Below are positions 1-8,113 of a stretch of 64,000 bases of DNA, in pieces (the first letter of the stretch is position 1; the number at the start of each line of letters is the position of its first letter). The stretch is from SIG565 sp045613385 (GTDB lineage Bacteria; Bacillota; Clostridia; Oscillospirales; Acutalibacteraceae): positions 1 to 64,000 of the forward strand of contig JAZLAW010000001.1 in the NCBI GenBank assembly GCA_045613385.1. Direction: 5' to 3'. The notes beneath the pieces were generated by a model. It saw only the letters and a program-made list of their open reading frames with translations. It did no database searches and was not told the DNA's origin. The position numbers were made by a program, and so were the translations under genes.

Positions 1-11
1 GTAACCCACTA

Positions 12-37
12 TGACACTTTCAAGTTTTGAAAGTGTC
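12..37. terminator. Stem-loop at left edge
   Basis: GACACTTTCAA and its inverted copy TTGAAAGTGTC enclose a short loop and are followed by ATTTATATTATTATA on the + strand. It is probably the 3' end of a gene to the left of the window. The T-run is interrupted, so efficiency is uncertain. Confidence 0.55.
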
Positions 38-65
38 ATTTATATTATTATAAAAATAATATAAA

Positions 66-96
66 GGGAGACAACTTCCTTGCGAAGTGTCTCCCT
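66..96 (-). terminator. Terminator of the fabG-like gene
   Basis: On the - strand, GGGAGACACTTC and its inverted partner ending in GTCTCCC form a strong hairpin followed by a TTTATATTATTTTTAT tail. It begins about 15 bases after the stop codon of the SDR gene. Confidence 0.75.
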
Positions 97-110
97 TGGT
101 CCTTCTTTTT

Positions 111-851
111 TTATATGGTCAATCCACCGTCTACGGCGATAGTCTGTCCTGTTATGTAGTTAGCAGAATCGGATGCCAGAAATAACGCAGTTTCTGCTAT
201 TTCGGATGTAGTTCCAATTCTGGAAATAGGTAGTTTGTCAGTAAACTCTTTCTTTTCCTCGTCGGAGAGCGATGCATTCATTTGCGTATCTATCATACCC
301 GGTGCTATACAGTTTACGGTTATGTTGCTTGGTCCCACTTCTTTTGCAAGGGCTTTGGTAAGTCCGATTACACCGGCTTTAGTTGCTGAATATATACTTT
401 CACAAGCTGCACCTGAAATGCCCCATACAGATGAAATATTGATGATTTTACCGCATTTATTTTCAATCATATGGGGGAGAACTGCTTTACAACAATTTAT
501 AACACCCTTAAGATTGACGTCAATCAAGTTGTTAATATCATATTCTTCGGTTTCGGTAAGTAATGACTCATGGGCAATACCTGCATTATTTACAAAGATG
601 TCAACCGAACCGAATTGATAAATTGTTTCTTTTATCATCAATTCAACTTCCAATTTGTTTGTTACGTTCGCTTTGTGTGCGATAACCGAATAACCGTTTT
701 CTGCCAGTGAGCGTTGTAGTAACAGGGCAGAAGGAGCTGAGAAGTTATAATTAATAACAACATTGTATCCTTTTTCAGCAAAATGAATTGCTATATCGGC
801 ACCAATACCTTTAGAAGCGCCGGTTACAATAACAGTCTTTTTTTCGTTCAT
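111..851 (-). CDS. fabG: 3-oxoacyl-ACP reductase-like short-chain dehydrogenase
   Basis: A classical SDR of 246 residues. The family reduces 3-oxoacyl-ACP with NADPH in the cytosol during fatty acid elongation. Visible: the dinucleotide-binding GASKGIG (residues 11-17), NNAG (88-91), and the catalytic triad with Ser in NISS (about 141), Tyr154 and Lys158 in YSATK. The C-terminus VDGGLTI is typical of FabG. The ATG at 851 follows GGGGTAA. The gene stands alone between its own promoter and terminator, not in a fab cluster, so it may be a second FabG copy or an SDR acting on another 3-oxo substrate. Confidence 0.82.
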   Translation of the reverse strand: MNEKKTVIVTGASKGIGADIAIHFAEKGYNVVINYNFSAPSALLLQRSLAENGYSVIAHKANVTNKLEVELMIKETIYQFGSVDIFVNNAGIAHESLLTETEEYDINNLIDVNLKGVINCCKAVLPHMIENKCGKIINISSVWGISGAACESIYSATKAGVIGLTKALAKEVGPSNITVNCIAPGMIDTQMNASLSDEEKKEFTDKLPISRIGTTSEIAETALFLASDSANYITGQTIAVDGGLTI

Positions 852-883
852 TGATATTTACCCCTAATTATTATTTGTATGTA

Positions 884-912
884 ATTATAGCATACATATT
901 TTATAAAATCAA
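884..912 (-). promoter_or_regulatory. Promoter and inverted repeat upstream of fabG-like gene
   Basis: On the - strand TTGATT, 17 bp, then an extended -10 TGCTATAAT. An inverted repeat TGTATG/CATACA (876-881 and 891-896) straddles the -10 box, which would suit an operator for an unidentified repressor. Confidence 0.6.
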
Positions 913-983
913 TTTTAAAAATTTTTTATATCAAACCGCTACTAATAGGCACAACAAATAAAATAAAAACTATATCTTGTATG

Positions 984-1006
984 GTTTACATAATGAGTTT
1001 ACATAA
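984..1006. repeat. Tandem GTTTACATAA repeats, dif-arm-like
   Basis: GTTTACATAA occurs at 984-993 and 997-1006. The second copy, read as AGTTTACATAA from 996, is the exact reverse complement of the TTATGTAAACT right arm of the Bacillus subtilis dif site as I recall it. A related 12-mer TTACATAACATA occurs at 999-1010 and 1149-1160. Function is not established. Confidence 0.4.
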
Positions 1007-1030
1007 CATAATTTTTGATAAAATTTGTTG

Positions 1031-1059
1031 TTGACATAATATAAATTTTGTTGTATAAC
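1031..1059 (+). promoter_or_regulatory. Strong sigma-A-type promoter in the spoIIM leader
   Basis: TTGACA, 17 bp, TATAAC, predicting a start near 1066, which is the first base of an attenuator-like hairpin. It lies about 210 bases upstream of the spoIIM start codon. Confidence 0.65.
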
Positions 1060-1065
1060 TATATT

Positions 1066-1123
1066 ACACCTTTGAAAATTAGGTAATTTTCTTTTTGCGC
1101 GCTCTTTTAGGTGTGCTTTTTTT
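1066..1123 (+). ncRNA. Short leader RNA ending in a terminator-like hairpin
   Basis: From the predicted start at 1066, ACACCT (1066-1071) pairs with AGGTGT (1109-1114), followed by GCTTTTTTT. An inner hairpin GAAAATT/AATTTTC lies at 1074-1091. ACCTTTGAA (1068-1076) can instead pair with TTCAAAGGT (1141-1149) once the polymerase has read through. The product would be an RNA of about 58 nt or a conditional leader for spoIIM-xerD. It matches no riboswitch class I can recall. Confidence 0.4.
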
Positions 1124-1267
1124 ATGTTCTAAATAAGAAATTCAAAGGTTACATAACATAGCATACACCACATATAGTTTTATCGGCGCGGGTTTAATCT
1201 AAATATTGTTTTTTGTTATATCTTGTCCTTTTGTCTCATATATTTTTATCGGATGGAGGAAGTTGAT

Positions 1268-1897
1268 ATGAGAAATTCTGCAATATTTAATTTGAACAGG
1301 AACAAGTTTTTTGATTCGTTCAAGAAAAATAAGTTTATTATTTTCACCTTGGCGGCATATGTTACCGGAATTATCATTGGTATTTTATGGCTTAAAAACA
1401 GTAAGGCTGTTACCGATATAGCGGCCACAGATTTTAATTCTTATGTTTCGTTAAGAATTGGCGGTACTTTTCCGAGTATTTTTTATGACTCTTTTATTTC
1501 TTTTTTACCCATATGTCTTGTCTTTTTCTTATGCGGCACATCGGTTGTCGGAATAATATTGATTCCGATTCTTATTTGTTACTGTGGGTTTGATTACGGT
1601 ATTTGCACTGGGTATTTATATAGTAATTATTTACTGCAGGGGATTGCTTTTAATTCTTTGATTCTTATACCTTGTACGGTTATTGCTGTGCTTGGGTACC
1701 TGCTACTAAGCCGAGAGTCGTTTTATTTTTCTCTGCAACTGTTACGTGTGACTATGCCGAATTCAAAAAATCCTAATATTTATTCAGGGTTTAAAGGATA
1801 TTGCAAAAAGTTCTTCTTTTTAATGCTCATTTTTGTCGGAGCATCACTATTAGATGCTTTGCTGACTTATTCTTTTATTACTTATTTTGCTTTTTAA
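1268..1897 (+). CDS. spoIIM: Stage II sporulation protein M-like membrane protein
   Basis: A polytopic membrane protein of about 209 residues. SpoIIM is a mother-cell protein that works with SpoIID and SpoIIP during engulfment. Several hydrophobic segments follow a basic N-terminus, with the family-like stretch CGTSVVGI, small-residue-rich loops, then SRESFYFSLQLL. I place the start at the ATG at 1268, seven bases after GGAGGA (1255-1260); longer in-frame starts at 1223 or 1253 lack a ribosome site. A CATACACCA element at 1162-1170 resembles a sigma-E -10 box, but no convincing -35 is visible. The spoIIM-xerD order matches spoIIM-ripX in Bacillus, which supports the name. Confidence 0.8.
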   Translation: MRNSAIFNLNRNKFFDSFKKNKFIIFTLAAYVTGIIIGILWLKNSKAVTDIAATDFNSYVSLRIGGTFPSIFYDSFISFLPICLVFFLCGTSVVGIILIPILICYCGFDYGICTGYLYSNYLLQGIAFNSLILIPCTVIAVLGYLLLSRESFYFSLQLLRVTMPNSKNPNIYSGFKGYCKKFFFLMLIFVGASLLDALLTYSFITYFAF

Positions 1898-1914
1898 GAA
1901 AGGATGTGAAAAAT

Positions 1915-2805
1915 ATGGCAAATTACTCAGAAGATTTCAGGAGTTATCTTATTAATGAGAAAAGATCTTCAAAAAATACAGTTGAATCTTATATGCGTGA
2001 TTTGCAGAAATTTTTCACATACTGCTCACTTAATAATATAAAGAAACCATATTCGGTATCTACTGATGTTGTAAAGAAATACGAACAATATATGTCGTTT
2101 AACGGACAAAGTGAGTCGAGCATTATGCGCACTCTGGCAACATTAAGATGCTATTTTAATTATCTTTTACGCGAGAAGATAATCACCGACACGCCAATGT
2201 CAAATTTGGCTAAACACAGCGCAGTTAAGAAATTGCCGCAAATTCTTACTAATAAAGAAGTAATTCAGTTACTCAACCAGCCTGACGGTAAAGATTATAA
2301 AAGTTGCAGAGACAAGGCAATGCTCGAACTTTTATATGCTACAGGAATCAGAGTAACAGAACTTATTGAGTTAAAATTGAGTGACATAAATATTCAGGTT
2401 GGCGTCTTACATATGCGTGATGAAAAGAAAGGGGATAGGATTATTCCTATTTATCCTCAGGCAGTTAAGGCCATCAGAAATTACATTTTACAAGTAAGAG
2501 AAGTTGTAATCAGTAATCCGGAGGAAGAAAGACTGTTCACGAATATGAATGGACAACCCTTGACACGTCAGGGATTTTGGAAAATTGTTAAGCAATATGC
2601 TGCTTCGGCAAAAATAAATAAAGATATAACACCGCACACTCTTCGCCACTCATTTGCGGCACATTTATTGGAAAACGGTGCGCCACTGAGCGATATACAG
2701 GAAATGTTGGGACATTCCGATATTTCTTCAACGCAGATTTACGCACAGTTAATGAAAAATAAGTATGCATCGGCATATAAAAAATATCATCCGTTAGCAA
2801 ATTAA
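1915..2805 (+). CDS. xerD: Tyrosine recombinase XerD
   Basis: A tyrosine recombinase of 296 residues, the usual XerD length. With XerC it resolves chromosome dimers at dif. The N-terminal SAM-like core-binding domain (about 1-90) is followed by the catalytic domain with Arg in ATGIRVTEL, Lys in EKKGDR, HTLRHSF, GHSDISSTQ and the nucleophile Tyr in IYAQ. The ATG at 1915 follows AAGGATG; longer in-frame starts lie inside spoIIM. It directly follows spoIIM with 17 bases between them. A second, XerC-like recombinase lies at 30.96 kb. Confidence 0.9.
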   Translation: MANYSEDFRSYLINEKRSSKNTVESYMRDLQKFFTYCSLNNIKKPYSVSTDVVKKYEQYMSFNGQSESSIMRTLATLRCYFNYLLREKIITDTPMSNLAKHSAVKKLPQILTNKEVIQLLNQPDGKDYKSCRDKAMLELLYATGIRVTELIELKLSDINIQVGVLHMRDEKKGDRIIPIYPQAVKAIRNYILQVREVVISNPEEERLFTNMNGQPLTRQGFWKIVKQYAASAKINKDITPHTLRHSFAAHLLENGAPLSDIQEMLGHSDISSTQIYAQLMKNKYASAYKKYHPLAN

Positions 2806-2806
2806 A

Positions 2807-2839
2807 AGAGCTTGAAACCAAAAGGTTCAAGCTCTTTTT
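2807..2839. terminator. Bidirectional terminator between xerD and potD
   Basis: AGAGCTTGAA and TTCAAGCTCT form a 10-bp stem around ACCAAAAGG, with a T-run on the + strand and AAAA (so T on the - strand) on the other side. It serves the convergent xerD and potABCD transcripts. Confidence 0.85.
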
Positions 2840-3949
2840 TTAATGAAGTTTAACATCTATCCAAAGATTTTCATAATAGTTTCTGATAGAAGCATCAACA
2901 TCGTGGAAATATTGAGTTTTAGGTAGCGTTTTCGCATCAGGGTATAAAATTTCATTTTGATAATAATAATAGTCCGGGTTGGTGACAACCGCTATATTTG
3001 GCGATGCATAACCGATATATTCGGCATTGGCTAAGGCTATTTCGGGCTCTAATAAGAAATTAATAAACATAATTGCTGCATCATAGTTAGTTGTATTTTT
3101 GGGTATACAAATAGAATCAACAAATATGTTAGTACCTTCTTTTGGGTATACAAAAGCTAAATCTTCATTATTCTCATACATTGTGAGAAAGTCCCCCGCG
3201 TAATAGGGTGCAAGGGCAGCTTCGCCTGTTTCCATTTTTCCATAGACTTCATCCATAACGTAGGACTGTAAGAAAGGTTTTTGTTCGATTAATAAATCGG
3301 CCGCAGTATCCCATTTTGATTTTTCGGTATTATTAATGTCCTGGGATAATCTGAATTGAGCTATGGCAAAAGCATCGCGCGGATTATTGAACATTAAAAT
3401 CTGGTCTTTATAACGTTCATCCCATAAAATCTCCCAACTGTCAGGAGATTCGGTAACAACTTTTGTGTTATATATAAGTCCTACAAGGCCAACGCTGTAT
3501 GCTATGCTGAATTTATTTTCGGGGTCGAAATAAAGAGATTTATATTGGTCATCAATTAAATCGAGATTGGTTACTTTTTCGGTATCGATTTCCAGGAGCA
3601 TATTTTCTTTAATAAGTCTCTCTATCATATAATCGGAAGGAATTATTATATCGTAAGATACGCCGCCTTTTGTAATTTGCGAGTACATAGTTTCATTACT
3701 GTCAAAGGTCGAATAATTGACGTTAATACCGGTTAGTTTTTCGAATTCTTTAACAACATCGATATTATCGTCACTGCCATCTGAAATATATTCTCCCCAG
3801 TTGTAAACGTTGAGCGTCGTACCTTCTAAACTGTGGTCGTAAACGCCTTTTAATTCAAAATCTTTGTACGTATATCCGCATCCCGAAAGTGATGTGACCA
3901 ACAAAAGACAGAGCATAAACGAAAGAATTTTTATTAAAATTTTTCTCAT
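2840..3949 (-). CDS. potD: Spermidine/putrescine ABC transporter substrate-binding lipoprotein
   Basis: The polyamine-binding component of 369 residues, anchored outside the membrane as a lipoprotein. The N-terminus has a signal peptide with lipobox SLSGC (Cys near 24). Family landmarks are LNVYNWGEYI, YDIIIPSDYMIE, PYYAGDF and a tyrosine-rich C-terminal stretch, as in PotD and PotF. It is the last gene of potABCD; its ATG overlaps the end of potC by four bases. Whether it prefers spermidine or putrescine cannot be told from the sequence alone. Confidence 0.9.
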   Translation of the reverse strand: MRKILIKILSFMLCLLLVTSLSGCGYTYKDFELKGVYDHSLEGTTLNVYNWGEYISDGSDDNIDVVKEFEKLTGINVNYSTFDSNETMYSQITKGGVSYDIIIPSDYMIERLIKENMLLEIDTEKVTNLDLIDDQYKSLYFDPENKFSIAYSVGLVGLIYNTKVVTESPDSWEILWDERYKDQILMFNNPRDAFAIAQFRLSQDINNTEKSKWDTAADLLIEQKPFLQSYVMDEVYGKMETGEAALAPYYAGDFLTMYENNEDLAFVYPKEGTNIFVDSICIPKNTTNYDAAIMFINFLLEPEIALANAEYIGYASPNIAVVTNPDYYYYQNEILYPDAKTLPKTQYFHDVDASIRNYYENLWIDVKLH

Positions 3950-4749
3950 ACTCGCGCCACACCTTTCTTTTGGCTTTTGTTCTGAATAGCATTATAAAAT
4001 ACTAAAAGAGCAAAAATTGCCACAAAAATGATTGTTGATAATGCGTATGCATCCGGAGTAACAGTCTTTTTTGTCATATTGTATATTACAATAGGTAAAG
4101 TCTGATAATGTCCGCAGGTGAAATAACTGATAACAAAATCATCGAGAGAAAGGGTAAAAGCCATAATAAACCCACTAAATATACCGGGCCAAATTGATGG
4201 CAAAACAGCCTTGAAAAAAGCCTGGAACGGTGTGCATCCCAAGTCGAGAGCCGCTTCAGAAAGATGAGAATCGGTTTGTTTTAATTTTGGAATTACCGAA
4301 AGAATAACATACGGCAAATTGAATGTAATGTGGGCAATTAAAACTGTTAAAAAACCTAAAGACTCATTAAGTGAAATTAAATTACCGAAGAACACGAATA
4401 ATAACATAAGGGAAATACCGGTTACAATATCCGCATTCATCATAGGTATATTTGTCACTGACATAACAAAACTTTTTGCAAATTTATTACGAATAGCGGT
4501 AATGCCCACTGCGGCAGCAGTTCCTATAACGGTTGAAATGAATGCAGATAGAACTGCTAATATCAGTGTGTGTTCAAGTGCCGTGAGCATAGTGCTGTTA
4601 TAAACAAGCTCTTTGTACCAGTCAAGTGAAAAACCTTCAAAAACCCATACACTTTCTGCGGAATTGAAGGAAAAAATAACCATAACAAGAATAGGGGCAT
4701 ATAGGAAAATTAAGATAAGAGCAATATAAAGTTTGGAAAGTATTTTCAT
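3946..4749 (-). CDS. potC: Spermidine/putrescine ABC transporter permease PotC
   Basis: An integral membrane permease of 267 residues with about six helices. Motifs: an N-terminal FNSAESVWVFEGFSLDWY typical of PotC, and the cytoplasmic EAA loop EAALDLGCTPFQAFFKAVLP (about 165-184), which contacts the PotA ATPase. It pairs with PotB to form the channel. Its start overlaps the potB stop as ATGA, indicating translational coupling. Confidence 0.9.
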   Translation of the reverse strand: MKILSKLYIALILIFLYAPILVMVIFSFNSAESVWVFEGFSLDWYKELVYNSTMLTALEHTLILAVLSAFISTVIGTAAAVGITAIRNKFAKSFVMSVTNIPMMNADIVTGISLMLLFVFFGNLISLNESLGFLTVLIAHITFNLPYVILSVIPKLKQTDSHLSEAALDLGCTPFQAFFKAVLPSIWPGIFSGFIMAFTLSLDDFVISYFTCGHYQTLPIVIYNMTKKTVTPDAYALSTIIFVAIFALLVFYNAIQNKSQKKGVARV

Positions 4750-5576
4750 ATTATCACACCCTCCTCGCCATCATCGCCCGAAAACTTATTCATAACGGCC
4801 ATGCAGATAAGAATAAGAGTCATTAGTACTAATGAAAGTGATGAAGCAACATTGTAGTGCTCCGGACCAATATTGAATAAATATTCAATAGCATCACCGA
4901 TTAGCATTGTTTTGTTGCCGCCTAGCTTCTGGGATATATAAAACGTACTAACAGATGGAACAAACACCATAGTAATACCGGAAATTACACCTGGCATACT
5001 GAGCGGGAAAACAACATTTTTTAATTTTAAAAATGCATTTGAGCCTAAATCTTCCGCCGCTTCCAAGAGGGAACGGTCGATTTTAGACATAACGGTATAA
5101 ATCGGTAATACCATATACGGCAAGAAGTCGTAAACCATACCGAGAACTATGGCTCCCGGAGTGTTGATTAATTTTAACGGAGCAACGCCGAATAAACTTA
5201 AAAATTTATTTATAAGACCTGTATTTGCCAAAATACTTATCCAGGAATATGTCCGGATTAAAAAGTTCATCCACATTGGGAAAATGACAATTAACAAAAT
5301 CATTTTCTGAGAGTTGATTTTAAGTTTTGTCATAAAATACGCCAATGGGTAAGCAAGTAAAAAAGTAACCAATGTCGAAATAAGAGCATAGGTTATTGAT
5401 AATAAAAATGCTTTTTTATATTTACCCAAAGACGTTATATTGGCAAGGGTAAAAACACCGTTTGCATCGGTAAAACTATAGTATATCATCATAATAAGCG
5501 GAACGATAATAAAAATTGCCGCCCAAACTATATATGGCGCCGCAATCAGACGGCTTCCGAGTGATTTGCGTTTCAA
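4746..5576 (-). CDS. potB: Spermidine/putrescine ABC transporter permease PotB
   Basis: The second permease, 276 residues and about six helices. It has the PotB-like N-terminus WAAIFIIVPLIMMIYYSFTD and the EAA loop EAAEDLGSNAFLKLKNVVFP. It starts at TTG 5576 behind GAGGAGG and overlaps the potA stop as TTGA. Together with PotC it forms the membrane channel driven by a PotA dimer. Confidence 0.9.
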   Translation of the reverse strand: MKRKSLGSRLIAAPYIVWAAIFIIVPLIMMIYYSFTDANGVFTLANITSLGKYKKAFLLSITYALISTLVTFLLAYPLAYFMTKLKINSQKMILLIVIFPMWMNFLIRTYSWISILANTGLINKFLSLFGVAPLKLINTPGAIVLGMVYDFLPYMVLPIYTVMSKIDRSLLEAAEDLGSNAFLKLKNVVFPLSMPGVISGITMVFVPSVSTFYISQKLGGNKTMLIGDAIEYLFNIGPEHYNVASSLSLVLMTLILICMAVMNKFSGDDGEEGVII

Positions 5577-6697
5577 TTTTCGACCTCCTCAGTATCTGAT
5601 AAGTGGTCAATTTCTTCACTATATGAGCTATAATCTCCGTATTTACCCGAATATTCACTTTTTTTCATTACGTGAATTGCGTCAGGCTCAATGTAGAGAC
5701 CTACGTGGTCACCAACTTTACTTTCGTCGGTTGTTTGTATCATCCATTTAAAACCGCCGATATCTACAATAATTTCGTAGTGAACACCAAGGAATGTTAC
5801 CGAAGTAACGGTACCTTGCAACATACCTTTTTCAGGTGGCACAATGTCAACATCTTCAGGTCGAACTACTATATCAACATTTTCATTCTTCTCAAAACCT
5901 GCATCAAGACAATCAAATACCTGACCTGAAAATTGGGCCGAATAATCCTTTAACATAATGCCGTCAAGAATATTCGATTCGCCGATAAAATCGGCTACGA
6001 AGGCATTTTTTGGCTCGTTATAAATATCTTTTGGAGTGCCGACCTGCTGAATTTTACCGCCATCCATAACGACAACACGATCGGACATTGAAAGAGCTTC
6101 TTCCTGGTCGTGAGTTACAAAAATAAACGTAATACCGAGTTGTTGCTGTATTTTTTTAAGCTCGGTTTGCATATCTTTGCGCAATTTCAAATCAAGCGCC
6201 GCAAGTGGTTCATCAAGCAAAAGAACTTTAGGATTGTTAGCTATAGCTCTGGCTATAGCAACTCTTTGCTGTTGACCGCCGGACAGAGTGTCTATTTTAC
6301 GCTTTTCAAGACCTGTTAAGTTTACAAGACTGAGCATTTCGCGTACTTTAATATCAATTTCTTTTTCGGGTAGTTTTTTTACTCTTAAACCAAACGCAAT
6401 GTTCTCATAAACATCGAGATGCGGGAAAAGAGCATAACGTTGAAAAATAGTGTTTACCTGACGCTTGTAAGCGGGTACACCATTTATTTTTTTGCCATCA
6501 AACAATACTTCGCCTTTATCGGGTTCGGCGAAACCGGCAATAATTCTGAGAGTTGTTGTCTTGCCACAGCCGGAAGGACCGAGTAAAGTAATAAATTCCT
6601 TATCTTTGATATCAAGACAGAGGTTATCAAGTACTGTTTCTCCATCGAAAACGATTGAAATATTATTAAGTTCAATTATTGTGTTGTTTTTCTGCAC
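5573..6697 (-). CDS. potA: Spermidine/putrescine ABC transporter ATPase
   Basis: A cytosolic ATPase of 374 residues. It has Walker A GPSGCGKTT, Q-loop FQRYALFPH, signature LSGGQQQRVAIARA, Walker B VLLLDEPLAALD and the switch His in FVTHDQEEA. A C-terminal TOBE-type regulatory domain starts near residue 245 (VRPEDVDIV is visible). The start is GTG 6697, eight bases after GGAGG. It is the first gene of potABCD, behind a strong promoter at 6767-6795. Confidence 0.93.
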   Translation of the reverse strand: MQKNNTIIELNNISIVFDGETVLDNLCLDIKDKEFITLLGPSGCGKTTTLRIIAGFAEPDKGEVLFDGKKINGVPAYKRQVNTIFQRYALFPHLDVYENIAFGLRVKKLPEKEIDIKVREMLSLVNLTGLEKRKIDTLSGGQQQRVAIARAIANNPKVLLLDEPLAALDLKLRKDMQTELKKIQQQLGITFIFVTHDQEEALSMSDRVVVMDGGKIQQVGTPKDIYNEPKNAFVADFIGESNILDGIMLKDYSAQFSGQVFDCLDAGFEKNENVDIVVRPEDVDIVPPEKGMLQGTVTSVTFLGVHYEIIVDIGGFKWMIQTTDESKVGDHVGLYIEPDAIHVMKKSEYSGKYGDYSSYSEEIDHLSDTEEVEN

Positions 6698-6766
6698 GAA
6701 AATCGCCTCCGTAAAGAGTTTTTAATAAAAATATTTAACATTAATTTTAAAATAATATTCATCGAT

Positions 6767-6795
6767 AATATAGAACAAAAACTGCTAAAAGTCAA
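6767..6795 (-). promoter_or_regulatory. Promoter of potABCD
   Basis: On the - strand TTGACT, 17 bp, TATATT, about 70 bases upstream of potA. The 307-base gap 6698-7004 holds this promoter and the divergent ruvC promoter; nothing else was seen in it. Confidence 0.7.
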
Positions 6796-6942
6796 CACTT
6801 TTTTGTAAAAATCGCGTAAAATTTCAAATAATTTTGAGCGCTATTTTAAAAAACTCATTATATCTCTTTTTTTCTTCGTTTTACTCGCAAAAACTCGATT
6901 TGTTAATAATTTAATTATTTTGCCATATATTTCATAAAACAG

Positions 6943-6971
6943 TTGCTGTAAAAAAGATAATGTGATATAAT
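6943..6971 (+). promoter_or_regulatory. Promoter of the ruvCAB operon
   Basis: TTGCTG, 17 bp, TATAAT, with an extended -10 TG at 6963-6964. It lies 33 bases upstream of the ruvC ATG. Confidence 0.7.
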
Positions 6972-7004
6972 AATTATTAATTAATTATTGGATGGTAAGT
7001 GTGA

Positions 7005-7511
7005 ATGTTAGTCTTAGGTATTGACCCCGGATATGCTATCATCGGCTACGGCGTGGTGTCTTATGATAATATACGGTTCAAACCGGTGGAATATGGGGCT
7101 GTAACAACCGATGCAAAGATGTTGTTTACGGACAGGCTTAAAAGAATATTTGATGGAATTACCGAAATTTTAGAAAGATATAAACCGGATGCTTTGTCGA
7201 TTGAAAAGCTTTATTTCAACACCAACACCACTACAGCTATAGATGTTGCACAGGCAAGGGGAGTTATACTTCTTGCTGCCCGTATAAAAAATATACCGGT
7301 TTTTGAATATACACCGTTGCAGGTTAAACAAGCAGTTACGGGTTACGGCAGAGCTGAAAAACGGCAGGTACAAGAAATGGTTAAGCATATTTTAAACTTA
7401 ACAGCAGTACCAAAACCGGATGACACAGCAGATGCACTGGCCATCGCAATTTGTCATTCGCACTATGCTGCATCATCTTACGGAAAATTCACTTCGGAGG
7501 GTAGAATATGA
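7005..7511 (+). CDS. ruvC: Crossover junction endodeoxyribonuclease RuvC
   Basis: The Holliday junction resolvase, 168 residues, typical length. The acidic active site is visible: Asp in GIDPGYA (residue 6), Glu in SIEKLYF (about 66) and the C-terminal pair in PDDTADALAIAICH. It cuts junctions migrated by RuvAB. First gene of ruvCAB; its stop overlaps the ruvA start as ATGA. The Shine-Dalgarno site is weak (GGATGG). Confidence 0.95.
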   Translation: MLVLGIDPGYAIIGYGVVSYDNIRFKPVEYGAVTTDAKMLFTDRLKRIFDGITEILERYKPDALSIEKLYFNTNTTTAIDVAQARGVILLAARIKNIPVFEYTPLQVKQAVTGYGRAEKRQVQEMVKHILNLTAVPKPDDTADALAIAICHSHYAASSYGKFTSEGRI

Positions 7512-8110
7512 TAAATTCTTTACGCGGAAAACTTATTTACAGTGATAAGGATACCGCTATCGTTGAATGCGGAGGAGTTGGATTTAAGTGTAATATTGGA
7601 TATAACACTTTTTCTAAGTTGCCCCAGATTAATTCCGATGTTTTTATTTATACCTTTATGTCAGTAAAGGAAGATGCCATCGATTTGTTTGGCTTTTATA
7701 GTCCCGAGGAACTTGACTGTTTCAAAATGCTTATTTCTGTCAGCGGCGTCGGTCCCAAAATGGGAATTGCGCTTCTCTCAGAATTTTCGCCGGATAAAAT
7801 TATGCTATTTATTGCAACCGGTGACTCGAAATCATTGACTTCGGCTTCGGGAGTTGGTAATAAATTAGCACAAAGAATAGTGCTTGAACTTAAAGATAAG
7901 GTAAAGTCTTTCGGCGGTTCGGCATCTGAAAGCATTGATAAAACTATAGTGATTTCCGATGACAGTAACGCAAAACAGGCAATAGCGGCGCTTGTAACTC
8001 TTGGATATTCCCAGAGTGAAGCTTCGGTTGCTGTTTCAAAACAGGATATGTCCTTAGCAACTGAAGAAATTATTAAAGCTGCTTTAAAAGATCTTGCAAG
8101 GCAGGTGTAA
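7508..8110 (+). CDS. ruvA: Holliday junction branch migration protein RuvA
   Basis: Junction-binding tetramer subunit, 200 residues. It has an N-terminal OB-fold (MINSLRGKL onward), helix-hairpin-helix motifs in SGVGPKMGIALLSE and SGVGNKLAQRIVLELKDK, a variable linker and a C-terminal RuvB-binding domain (about 150-200, ALVTLGYSQSEA). Translationally coupled to ruvC and followed three bases later by ruvB. Confidence 0.95.
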   Translation: MINSLRGKLIYSDKDTAIVECGGVGFKCNIGYNTFSKLPQINSDVFIYTFMSVKEDAIDLFGFYSPEELDCFKMLISVSGVGPKMGIALLSEFSPDKIMLFIATGDSKSLTSASGVGNKLAQRIVLELKDKVKSFGGSASESIDKTIVISDDSNAKQAIAALVTLGYSQSEASVAVSKQDMSLATEEIIKAALKDLARQV

Positions 8111-8113
8111 CAA

